Part shown: piece by piece, positions 19,740-27,193 of the stretch
Numbering within the stretch: position 1 is the stretch's first letter
How the letters are laid out: each line of letters begins with the position of its first letter
DNA from: Tunturibacter gelidoferens
Lineage (GTDB): Bacteria > Acidobacteriota > Terriglobia > Terriglobales > Acidobacteriaceae
NCBI RefSeq assembly: GCF_040358255.1
Contig: NZ_CP132938.1
Location: 3,720,001 to 3,784,000 of the forward strand
Direction: 5' to 3'
DNA: 64,000 bases
Made by a program: the position numbers and the translations under genes
Notes under the pieces: generated by a model
What the model was told of the DNA's origin: nothing
Database searches by the model: none
Seen by the model: the letters and a program-made list of their open reading frames with translations, nothing else

Positions 19740-19800
19740 GTCATCTCAACCGAAGCTGTTCACAGCCTCACCGTGAACAGCGCAGTGGAGAGATCCGTAT
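19740..19800. repeat. Covarying hairpin repeat, copy A (intergenic)
   Basis: GTCATCTCAACCGAAG, then a perfect 9-bp stem GCTGTTCAC/GTGAACAGC with loop AGCCTCACC, then GCAGTGGAGAGATCC. The outer ATCTC/GAGAT can pair too. It is the same family as 23077, 23769 and 63359. It lies between the yyaL-like gene start and the tolC-like gene end; with the terminator after it, this accounts for most of the 308-base gap. Confidence 0.82.
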
Positions 19801-19837
19801 TTAGTCTCTGCCTTTGTATCTCAACAAGACTTAACAA

Positions 19838-19863
19838 AGGGCCCGAGCCGCAGCCCGAGCCCT
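19838..19863 (-). terminator. Terminator of the TolC-type gene
   Basis: On the minus strand AGGGCTCGGGCTG and CGGCTCGGGCCCT fold into a long stem with several G-U pairs, followed by TTGTT. It lies 18 bases after the stop codon. Confidence 0.65.
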
Positions 19864-19880
19864 CTCTTCTACCTGCCAAT

Positions 19881-22007
19881 TTACTGTTGCGGTGGCGGAG
19901 CAGCCGGGTTCACATCGATCGGCTTCGGCGCCTCAGGAGCTTTAGGAGCCGTCAACCCCGGAATCACAGGCGTCTGCATTCCCGCGCCTCCTCCAACTGC
20001 CTGCGCTGTAGCTTCAATACTGATTCCATATCGGTCCAGAGTGTTCGCCAGAAGCTGGAACAGCTGCGCCCGGTCTCTCGCATACGCCGCCGTCGCCGAG
20101 ATCAGATTATTCTCCCCCGTCGCCAGGTTCCTCCCCTGCTGCAATACATTCGCAGTGGTCGATGCTCCCAGCCTGTACTTCTTCTGCTCAGCGTCCAGGC
20201 TCTGCGCAGCAAAGTCTCTCGCCGCCTGAGCCGCCTGCACCTGCGCCCGGTCGTTGGTCAACGCGTACTGCTGGTTCGTCACCTGGATGCGAATCAACGT
20301 GTAGAGCTGCTGCAACCGCATCTGCGACTGCCGATACTCCATCTGCGACCGCGCCTGGTCAGCCTGTGCCGTTCGGTTCCGTATCGGAATCGTCATGTTC
20401 ACGCCAACACCTTTATCTGGAGCGTTGTTGTTGAACGTGTTCTGAAAGACAGTCCCGTACCCGACCGAAGGAAACGTTCCCGGCGGATAAGGCTTATTAG
20501 TATTGAAATCGATCGCACTCGGATTCTGAGCACCACCCAGCGCACTTCCACCGTAGAAGGCATACGCATCCACAGTCGGCAGCAATCCGTTCTTGAACGC
20601 CTTGATCGTGATCTCGTTGTTCTTCATGTTCAACACCGCCTGCTCAATCTGCGGGTTGTTGGCGTACGCCACCTTCACCAGGTCCTCAACCTGCACGTCC
20701 TCTTCCGGCAATCTGTCCAGGGCCACCCGGTCGGTCGGAATCACAGGCGCCTGCGACAGTTGCGGATCGTTCAGGTTTCGCACAATCGCCTGCTTCATCA
20801 ACAACTGCTGGTACTCGAGATTCGTCTTCGAAGCCACCAGCGCTTGTTTGTCACTCGCCACCGCGCTATCCGAGTTCACCACATCGAGCGGCGCCAGTGT
20901 GCCAATCTCCAGCTGCTTCCGGTTGTCCGAGGTCAGCTGCGACGACTGCGTCAGCTGACGTTCCTTCGCCTGCTCGTCTTCGTACGCACTCACCAGTGCC
21001 CAGTAGATGTTCTCCACCTGGTTGATCGTATACAGCACCTGCTGCCGAAATGCCGAGTCTGTGATCCGTCGGTCATTCTTGGCCTGCAGAATAAAACGTC
21101 CATTCACGCCCCAGCCGAACCCCTGCAACAGATGCTGCGTCGCCGTAGCGCGAAAGCTCGTCGTCAACGAAGGGCTGAAGTTGCTAAAAGGATTGTCCGT
21201 CGTCACGCGAGTATTGTTGAAGCCCACCGTCAACTGCGTGCCGGTCAGAAATCCCTGAGCATAATTGAAGTTGTAGGTCGCCGTATCCGTAGTCAACACA
21301 TTCAACCCGCCGCTGAACAGCGTATTCAACTGCGGCGCCGTCGAAGCCTCATACTCCAGCTGTCCCGTCAGCACCGGATCCAGATTCTCCGGTACCGGTC
21401 CGCCGCCGTTGGTGCTCACAACGATTCCGCCCACACCCGTACCGCCGCCGCCCACACCCTGAGAGGTCGCACCTGGTCCGCCGCCCGTAGTAATCGTCGT
21501 CGTAGTTCCGCCAATGGTATTCGTCAACAGGCCGGTCGACACGCCGCGAAGCGCAGATCCCGCCCTCGCCCGCAGCAGATCCGTATCCGCAATATCCAGA
21601 TTGACCCGAGCGATCGCAATATCGTAGTTATTCTGCAGCGTCAGCGTCACCGCATCCGCCAGGCTCAGATAGATCTTCCCGTCCCTCAGCAAACTGCCCA
21701 GCGTCGTGTTCCCCATCTGGAAAGTAGGAACCTGGATCGCCGTATATGGAGCAATAGGATTCCAGATATGGCTCTTCGGCTTCGTGTAGTCCCGGCTGGT
21801 AGGGCGCATAAACAACGGCTCGGTCGCCTTCGGCTGCGGAGCCTGCGGCAACCCAGGTGTTCCCGTCGTATCATTCACCACCTGCTGCGGCGCCGCTGGT
21901 GTGGTCGGACTCGACTGCGTCTGCTGCTGCGCCAATCCCGGCTGTGTGCACAGACTCATCAGCAGCAGTGAAATGCTCGCCGCCCCCTGCATATCCTTTA
22001 ATCTCAC
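19881..22007 (-). CDS. TolC-family outer-membrane efflux channel, unusually long
   Basis: A 708-residue precursor, against 430-500 for most TolC proteins. A signal peptide (about 1-26, ending GLAQQQ) is followed by a Pro/Thr-rich region, then two OEP repeats with the typical coiled-coil helices (LADAVTLTLQNNYDIAIARVNL; RNRTAQADQARSQMEYRQSQ). Extra length comes from the N-terminal linker and a Gly/Thr-rich insertion (about 145-195) near a predicted extracellular or periplasmic loop. It probably exports small molecules with an HlyD/MFP adaptor; none is adjacent, the nearest being at 58282. The GTG start has GGAGAG six bases upstream. The Gly-rich loop is the main oddity. Confidence 0.88.
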   Translation of the reverse strand: MRLKDMQGAASISLLLMSLCTQPGLAQQQTQSSPTTPAAPQQVVNDTTGTPGLPQAPQPKATEPLFMRPTSRDYTKPKSHIWNPIAPYTAIQVPTFQMGNTTLGSLLRDGKIYLSLADAVTLTLQNNYDIAIARVNLDIADTDLLRARAGSALRGVSTGLLTNTIGGTTTTITTGGGPGATSQGVGGGGTGVGGIVVSTNGGGPVPENLDPVLTGQLEYEASTAPQLNTLFSGGLNVLTTDTATYNFNYAQGFLTGTQLTVGFNNTRVTTDNPFSNFSPSLTTSFRATATQHLLQGFGWGVNGRFILQAKNDRRITDSAFRQQVLYTINQVENIYWALVSAYEDEQAKERQLTQSSQLTSDNRKQLEIGTLAPLDVVNSDSAVASDKQALVASKTNLEYQQLLMKQAIVRNLNDPQLSQAPVIPTDRVALDRLPEEDVQVEDLVKVAYANNPQIEQAVLNMKNNEITIKAFKNGLLPTVDAYAFYGGSALGGAQNPSAIDFNTNKPYPPGTFPSVGYGTVFQNTFNNNAPDKGVGVNMTIPIRNRTAQADQARSQMEYRQSQMRLQQLYTLIRIQVTNQQYALTNDRAQVQAAQAARDFAAQSLDAEQKKYRLGASTTANVLQQGRNLATGENNLISATAAYARDRAQLFQLLANTLDRYGISIEATAQAVGGGAGMQTPVIPGLTAPKAPEAPKPIDVNPAAPPPQQ

Positions 22008-22434
22008 GATTCGCTCTCCAACTCTTTCCTGAAGCCTCTCGACGCTTTACCGGCAACGCCCAACACCGGCATGGACACCTTCACCGGACACGCCGGACTC
22101 AAAGCTCTCCCAACCCCGCACGACCACGCGAGGGCCAGCCTCACAACCAGATTTTGCAATTCTTACTCAGACGCGCAGCACCTTCCCAACGACTCTTAAA
22201 AGACAGCCACAGACACACGATGACACTAGGAAAATCCTGCTAACCCCAACATCGCCTTCTTCAAAGGCAACGTCCAGGCTGAGCACAGATACGCACTCAT
22301 CGCTCGCTTCGTTCCCAACATCTTCAGTAAAAGTTCATTCCCGGATACGATGCGGTAAGTATATCAACCCCTTGCCCTTACCCAAGACTTTCCCAACCTC
22401 TCCCACGCAACCGTGATACCGTCCAAAGCAGCCC
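22008..22434. other. Intergenic region between tolC-like gene and truA
   Basis: 427 bases between divergent genes. It must hold both promoters, but I see no convincing -35/-10 pair, hairpin, repeat or small gene. Confidence 0.4.
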
Positions 22435-23493
22435 ATGCCTCACTGGAAGACAATCCTGACCTACGACGGAACCCCCTACAACGGCTGGCAGATCCAACCC
22501 TCTCTCCCCACCGTACAGGGCGCGCTCGCCCAAGCCATCCATCGCGTCACAGGTGAAACCGTCCTCCCCCAGGGCTCCGGCCGCACCGACACCGGCGTTC
22601 ACGCTCTCGCCCAGGTCGCCACCTTCTCGCTCTCGGTCCCCATCCCCGCCGCAAACCTCCATCGCGCCCTCAACCGCGCCCTCCCACCCAGCATCCGCGT
22701 CCTCTCCGTCACACCCGTCCCCGAAGACTTCCACGCCCGCCACAGCGCCCGCCGCAAAACCTACGAGTACCGAATCCTCCCCGGGTGCGACGACAAAGAC
22801 CTAATCTGCTCCCCCATGCTCGCCCCCTACGTCTGGGCCTGCCGCCTCCCTCTCGAACTCGCCCCCCTGCAGCAAGCCGCCGCCCACATCCTCGGCCCCC
22901 ACGACTTTACCTCCTTCGCCGCCGTCGATCCCGACCTCACCACCCGAACCACCGCCCCCGACTCCACAGAATTCCCCTCAACACTCTCTCCGGACCTTTC
23001 AAACAGAAGCGACATCTCGACCAGTGAAGACATCGTCACTCCAACCAATCAGAACAGCGTCACCTCCCAAAAAAGCGTCATCTCGACCGAAGCAGCTCAC
23101 AGCCTCATCGTGAGCAGCGCAGTGGAGAGACCACCGCATTCTGCCGGCATAGCCACCGATCCGGCACCCGACCAAGACCCCGCCACCCCAAAGAAAATAA
23201 TCCCCACCGACAACACCCGCACCATCTTCCACTCCGCCTGGCATCAACACGAAGACCTCCTCATCTACCGCATTACCGGCTCCGGCTTCCTCCACCACAT
23301 GGTCCGCAACCTCGTAGGCACCTTCGTAGAGATAGCCGTCAACCGTCTCCACCCCGACGACATCCCCAAAATCCTCGCCGCCCGCAACCGCTCCGCCGCC
23401 GGCCCCACTGCCCCCGCCCGCGGCCTCTTCCTCGTCGAGGTCTCATATGCAGAAGACGAGATCACCCACGCAGAAGCCGAGGTCAAGCACTGA
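22435..23493 (+). CDS. truA: tRNA pseudouridine(38-40) synthase with a large inserted segment
   Basis: Converts uridines 38-40 of the tRNA anticodon stem to pseudouridine. Catalytic Asp52 is in GSGRTDTGVHALAQV; ITGSGFLHHMVRNLVGT is the C-terminal signature. At 352 residues it is about 90 longer than usual (roughly 245-270). The excess is one block, about residues 167-260, between DFTSFAAVDPD and TRTIFHSAW, low in complexity and containing a translated copy of a palindromic repeat (23077-23145) plus a degenerate piece near 23011. The reading frame stays open through it, so the enzyme probably carries a surface loop. Its stop overlaps the start of the next gene (TGATG). Confidence 0.93.
   Translation: MPHWKTILTYDGTPYNGWQIQPSLPTVQGALAQAIHRVTGETVLPQGSGRTDTGVHALAQVATFSLSVPIPAANLHRALNRALPPSIRVLSVTPVPEDFHARHSARRKTYEYRILPGCDDKDLICSPMLAPYVWACRLPLELAPLQQAAAHILGPHDFTSFAAVDPDLTTRTTAPDSTEFPSTLSPDLSNRSDISTSEDIVTPTNQNSVTSQKSVISTEAAHSLIVSSAVERPPHSAGIATDPAPDQDPATPKKIIPTDNTRTIFHSAWHQHEDLLIYRITGSGFLHHMVRNLVGTFVEIAVNRLHPDDIPKILAARNRSAAGPTAPARGLFLVEVSYAEDEITHAEAEVKH
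23077..23145. repeat. Covarying hairpin repeat, copy B (in frame inside truA)
   Basis: GTCATCTCGACCGAAG, then the near-perfect stem GCAGCTCAC/GTGAGCAGC with loop AGCCTCATC, then GCAGTGGAGAGACCACCGCATT. Translated in truA as VISTEAAHSLIVSSAVERPP. A shorter degenerate match (CATCTCGACCAGTGAAG) lies just upstream at about 23013. Confidence 0.85.
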
Positions 23494-24902
23494 TGCCCGC
23501 CACCGCCTCCGCCCAGCGCCGCATCTCTCGCCTCGCCACCCTCACCGCAGTCCACCGCGCCTTTCACTGGCTACACCTCCACCAACCTCAACTCCGCCAG
23601 TGGCAGCTCGAGCTCGTCCGCATCCCCGCTCCACCCTTCGGCGAATCAGCCCGCGCCGCCTGGTTCCTCAATCGCTTTCAAGAACTCGGCCTCACCAACA
23701 TCCATCTCGACGACGCCGGCAACGCCCTCGCCGAACTCCAACCCGAACCAGCCTCCACTCCCTCAAATAACATCTCGACCGAAGCGGCGGACAGTCTCAC
23801 CGTCCGCCGCGCAGTGGATTTCAGCCAAAGTCCTCAGTTGCAGCGGACCGATTCACCCTGCGGTATCCGTCGAGACCCCCCGCATCTCGCTCAACCTGCC
23901 ATTGCCTCACCAGACAGCAGCCAACTCAGAAAAGCCCCTCCCTGCATCCTCCTCTCCGCCCATCTCGACACCGTCTTCCCCGCAGACACCCCCATCCACC
24001 CCACCGAAGAAAAAGACTCCCCCCGCATCCACGCACCCGGCATCTGCGACAACGCCGCCGGCCTCACCGCACTCCTCGCCATCGCCGCTGCCCTGCGCTT
24101 CGCCAACATCACCCCACCCATCCCCATCCTCTTCGCCGCCAACGTAGGCGAAGAAGGAGAAGGCGACCTCCGCGGCATGCGTCATCTCTTCGAGCGCGGC
24201 CCCTACCGAACCCGCATCGCCTCAGCCCTCATCCTCGAAGGCGGAGGCACCGCTGCCGCCATCAACCGAGCCCTCGGCAGCCTGCGCTTCCGCGTCACCA
24301 TCAACGGCCCCGGCGGCCACTCCTGGGCCGACGCCGGAACCCCCAACCCCATCCTCCTCCTAAGCAAAGCCCTCACCGAGATCGCCACCCTCGAGCTTCC
24401 CACCGACCCCCTCACCACCTTCAACGTCGGTCACATCTCCGGCGGCACCTCCATCAACTCCATCCCCGAATCCGCCTCCGCCCTCCTCGACCTCCGCTCC
24501 ACCGACTCCACCCAACTCATCTCCACCGCCACCCGCGTCCACCAGATCTTCGACGACATCGTCACCACACAATCCACCATCTACACACCACTAAAACTCC
24601 ACATCGAGACCATTGGAAACCGACCCGCCGCCACCCTCCCCGACGACTCCCCCCTCCTCCACACCCTCCGCGCCGTCGACCGCCACCTCTCCCTCCGCAC
24701 CGAACTCCGCCTCGGCTCCACCGACGCCAACATCCCTCTCTCCCGCGACATCCCCGCCCTCGCCCTCGGCAGCGGCGGCATCGGCGGCGGCATACACACC
24801 CTGCAGGAGTGGTACGACCCCACCGCCCGCGAAACCGCCCTCCGCCGCATCCTCCTCACCCTCCTCGACACCCTCCAAACCACCGCCAATCCCACACATT
24901 GA
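23493..24902 (+). CDS. M20-family metallopeptidase with repeat-derived insertion
   Basis: A 469-residue dinuclear-zinc peptidase or amidohydrolase of the M20 clan. Ligands are recognisable: His157 and catalytic Asp159 in SAHLDT, bridging Asp186 in GICDNAAG, catalytic/ligand Glu220-Glu221 in VGEEGEGD, and the dimerisation domain with GGHSWADAG. The core would be about 400 residues. The extra 65 (about 84-149) sit between DDAGNALAELQPE and CILLSAHLDTVFP and contain the palindromic repeat at 23769-23888. Its ATG overlaps the truA stop by one base, so both genes of this pair carry the same repeat family. No signal peptide is seen; the substrate is unknown, probably a peptide. Confidence 0.9.
   Translation: MPATASAQRRISRLATLTAVHRAFHWLHLHQPQLRQWQLELVRIPAPPFGESARAAWFLNRFQELGLTNIHLDDAGNALAELQPEPASTPSNNISTEAADSLTVRRAVDFSQSPQLQRTDSPCGIRRDPPHLAQPAIASPDSSQLRKAPPCILLSAHLDTVFPADTPIHPTEEKDSPRIHAPGICDNAAGLTALLAIAAALRFANITPPIPILFAANVGEEGEGDLRGMRHLFERGPYRTRIASALILEGGGTAAAINRALGSLRFRVTINGPGGHSWADAGTPNPILLLSKALTEIATLELPTDPLTTFNVGHISGGTSINSIPESASALLDLRSTDSTQLISTATRVHQIFDDIVTTQSTIYTPLKLHIETIGNRPAATLPDDSPLLHTLRAVDRHLSLRTELRLGSTDANIPLSRDIPALALGSGGIGGGIHTLQEWYDPTARETALRRILLTLLDTLQTTANPTH
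23769..23888. repeat. Covarying hairpin repeat, copy C (in frame, interrupted)
   Basis: CATCTCGACCGAAG, then the perfect 9-bp stem GCGGCGGAC/GTCCGCCGC with loop AGTCTCACC, then GCAGTGGA. The expected tail GAGACCCCCCGCATCTCG appears only at about 23871, after some 50 extra bases. Translated as NISTEAADSLTVRRAVD in the same frame as in truA. Confidence 0.8.
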
Positions 24903-24931
24903 CTCACCAATATCTCTTCAGGAGCATCAAC

Positions 24932-26095
24932 GTGAAGACTCTACTTCAAAGCCACTCCAGCCGTCGTATCGTCGCTCCAACAACGGCACTCGCACTCTCC
25001 CTGACACTCAACATCATCGCGGCCATCGCCCAGACTCCGACAACACCCACTCCTGCACCGCGCCCAACCCCGCCCACGCGCGACCCCCACACCGCCGGTT
25101 ACGTCGCAGCAAAAGAGCTACCCGACGGCGCCATCCCCTCGCCGCAACAGGACGGCAACTTTATACTCGGCCCCACCCACCCCATCGCCCCCGAAATGTC
25201 TCTCCACTCGGCCGTCCCCCTGGGAAACATCTACAAGTTCGCCATGAACTCCTCCGACAGCAAACTCTATCCAGGGATCGCACGAGAGCAGGACACCTTC
25301 GGCACCCCCGATCCCAAGGACCCGGCAAAACTCGTCGTCACCACCAGCCACCCCGCGCCCTACACCCGACACGTGGCCGTCTACGTCCCGCAACAGTACG
25401 TACCCGGCACCGCCGCACCGTTTATCATCAGCGCCGACGGCCCCGACTACGACCTCTTCAGGGCTCTTGATTACCTCATCGCAAACCACCGTGTTCCCAT
25501 CATGATCGCCATCTCCATCGGCAACGGCAGCGGCGACGCCCAAGGCAGCGAACGCGGCCTCGAATACGACACCATGTCTGGCCACTACGCCGAGTTCGTT
25601 GAAACCGAAGTCCTCCCTCTCGTCGAGAAGCAATATCACGTCAAACTCACCAAAGACCCTGACGGACGCGCCACCATGGGCGGCAGCTCCGGAGGCTCAT
25701 GCGCTCTCATCATGGCCTGGTATCACCCGGAGCTCTACCACCGCGTCCTCACCTACTCCGGCACCTACATCAATCAGCAATGGCCCTACAACCCGGAAAC
25801 CCCTCACGGAGCATGGGAGTTCCACGAACACCTCATCCCGGCCACTCCAGCCAAACCCATCAGAATCTGGATGGAGGTAGGCGACCGCGACCTCTTCAAC
25901 CCCAACTTCATGCGCGACGACATGCACGACTGGGTTCTCGCAAACGAGCGCATGGCCAAGGTACTCGCGGCCAAGGACTATCACTATCAATTTGTCTTCG
26001 CCAAAGACGCCGGCCACGTCGACCACGCCGTGAAGCAACAAACCCTGCCCGAAGCCTTGGAGTATCTGTGGCAGGGATATCCCGTCACAAAATAA
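24932..26095 (+). CDS. Exported esterase, enterochelin-esterase-like (esterase D superfamily)
   Basis: A 387-residue protein starting at a GTG preceded by AGGAG. A signal peptide (about 12-34, ending IAAIAQ) is followed by a Pro/Thr linker, then an alpha/beta-hydrolase domain. The nucleophile is Ser253 in TMGGSSGGSCAL; the acid is in EVGDRDLF and the His in DAGHVDHAV. Similarity is to the Fes/YbbA esterases that hydrolyse ester-linked siderophores or feruloyl groups; which substrate applies cannot be told, and no siderophore genes are nearby. It lies 29 bases after the M20 peptidase gene and may be the third gene of the truA unit. Confidence 0.88.
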   Translation: MKTLLQSHSSRRIVAPTTALALSLTLNIIAAIAQTPTTPTPAPRPTPPTRDPHTAGYVAAKELPDGAIPSPQQDGNFILGPTHPIAPEMSLHSAVPLGNIYKFAMNSSDSKLYPGIAREQDTFGTPDPKDPAKLVVTTSHPAPYTRHVAVYVPQQYVPGTAAPFIISADGPDYDLFRALDYLIANHRVPIMIAISIGNGSGDAQGSERGLEYDTMSGHYAEFVETEVLPLVEKQYHVKLTKDPDGRATMGGSSGGSCALIMAWYHPELYHRVLTYSGTYINQQWPYNPETPHGAWEFHEHLIPATPAKPIRIWMEVGDRDLFNPNFMRDDMHDWVLANERMAKVLAAKDYHYQFVFAKDAGHVDHAVKQQTLPEALEYLWQGYPVTK

Positions 26096-26234
26096 GAGGC
26101 AAGAATCATCCGTCGAGAATCGCCACCTTCGATCCTGTGGAAAACCCACTGACTAGACGACTAATCCCGCTGAACCTTCAGTCGATAAATACCCCAACAC
26201 AAATCTATGTTGACCTATGCCCAAATTAAGCTAA

Positions 26235-26285
26235 CCCTACGGCTACCCCTATCCCCCGCCGTACGGCTACTACCCAAACTACTAA
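26235..26285 (+). pseudogene. Possible 3' remnant of a Tyr/Pro/Gly-rich protein gene
   Basis: Sixteen codons reading PYGYPYPPPYGYYPNY and a TAA stop, opened by an in-frame TAA just upstream, with no start codon. Such Tyr/Pro/Gly tails are typical of exported acidobacterial proteins. A strong hairpin follows 24 bases later, as at a gene end. Nothing related could be traced upstream to 26096. Low confidence. Confidence 0.3.
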
Positions 26286-26308
26286 GTCCCACTCACGAGC
26301 AGCTATCC

Positions 26309-26344
26309 GAAGGCCCACATCTTTATTCTGAGATGTGGGCCTTC
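26309..26344. terminator. Long perfect hairpin between convergent genes
   Basis: A 14-bp perfect stem GAAGGCCCACATCT/AGATGTGGGCCTTC with an 8-base loop and no U-tract on either side. It lies between the convergent esterase and DUF1059 genes; 26345-26560 beyond it shows nothing I can name. Confidence 0.6.
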
Positions 26345-26560
26345 TGGTTAGCGCGAGTCGCAACTCGTAGCACTCGGAAACTCCACCGTCAACCCAAACC
26401 GGAAACTCTGAAGCCCCAGCTCAAAAATTCAAGCGCTTAGAACCCGAACCGCAGCTCCCATCAGGCCCCCATCACGGGTTCCCCTCAAACGTGAACTCGA
26501 CCCAGGCAGACGAACGGCACCATCGTGCCCAGGTGAATCGTCATCTCGACTTTCTGAGCG

Positions 26561-26770
26561 CTATGTCTCCGGTGTCGCCTCCCACTTAGGCTTCGTCTCT
26601 CTGCCCCATCTCTTTGGGTCTTCGTTATGCATCTTTTCCATTGCCTTTGCGGTCTCAGGATGCTTTTCCATCACATGTTTCGTCATGGTCTGGACCATTT
26701 CGTCCCATGATCCGGCCGACAGCTTCTGTTCACAGGGTCCACCTAGCGATTTGCACGTCATCGTCTTCAT
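26561..26770 (-). CDS. DUF1059 family small protein
   Basis: A 69-residue protein beginning MKTMTCKSLGGPCEQKLSAGSWDEM and ending in a charged helix (HVMEKHPETAKAMEKMHNEDP), the pattern of small DUF1059 proteins. Two Cys (6 and 13) flank the conserved LGG. Function is unknown for the family. It is cytoplasmic, monocistronic and convergent with the esterase gene. Confidence 0.8.
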   Translation of the reverse strand: MKTMTCKSLGGPCEQKLSAGSWDEMVQTMTKHVMEKHPETAKAMEKMHNEDPKRWGRETKPKWEATPET

Positions 26771-27193
26771 GCGTTACCTCCATTCCCACTTCTACGGATG
26801 CACTCTCGGAGTTGAGGGGTTGTTGAATCTGTCAAGCCCCTGATCGCACCAAACCCGCGCCAACCGCGGACTTTCACGTGGCGTATTAGTTATCCCCCGC
26901 CCGCTATAATTAAACTAACCAGCAAATCCGGAGCGCTCACCGAGACCGCGGGGTCAAAACTTGCAGTTTTGGACGAGGTATCCCCCTCAACCCGCACAAA
27001 ACAAGTATTTTGTACGTAACTTATTTATCTTCCATATTTTAGCGACACCTACTGTCTGTAAACCCCTGAATCAAAGCAACTTCCCTGCAAGATACCCTAC
27101 CGGGGGAGGGGGGAGGACAGCTGGAATCAAAGCGCCTGCGTCCTTCAACACTTTCCGCCGCCGCTCCATCGCGCTCCGCGATACACTCCACTC
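26771..27193. other. Intergenic region upstream of the amidohydrolase gene
   Basis: 423 bases. A TATAAT at 26905-26910 could be a -10 box, without a good -35. From about 26950 to 27110 the composition drops to AT-rich patches: CAAAACTTGCAGTTTTG palindrome, ACAAAATACTTG and TAAAATAT on the minus strand, ending in a G-run near 27102. This looks like a degenerate intergenic repeat and not a gene. Confidence 0.4.
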
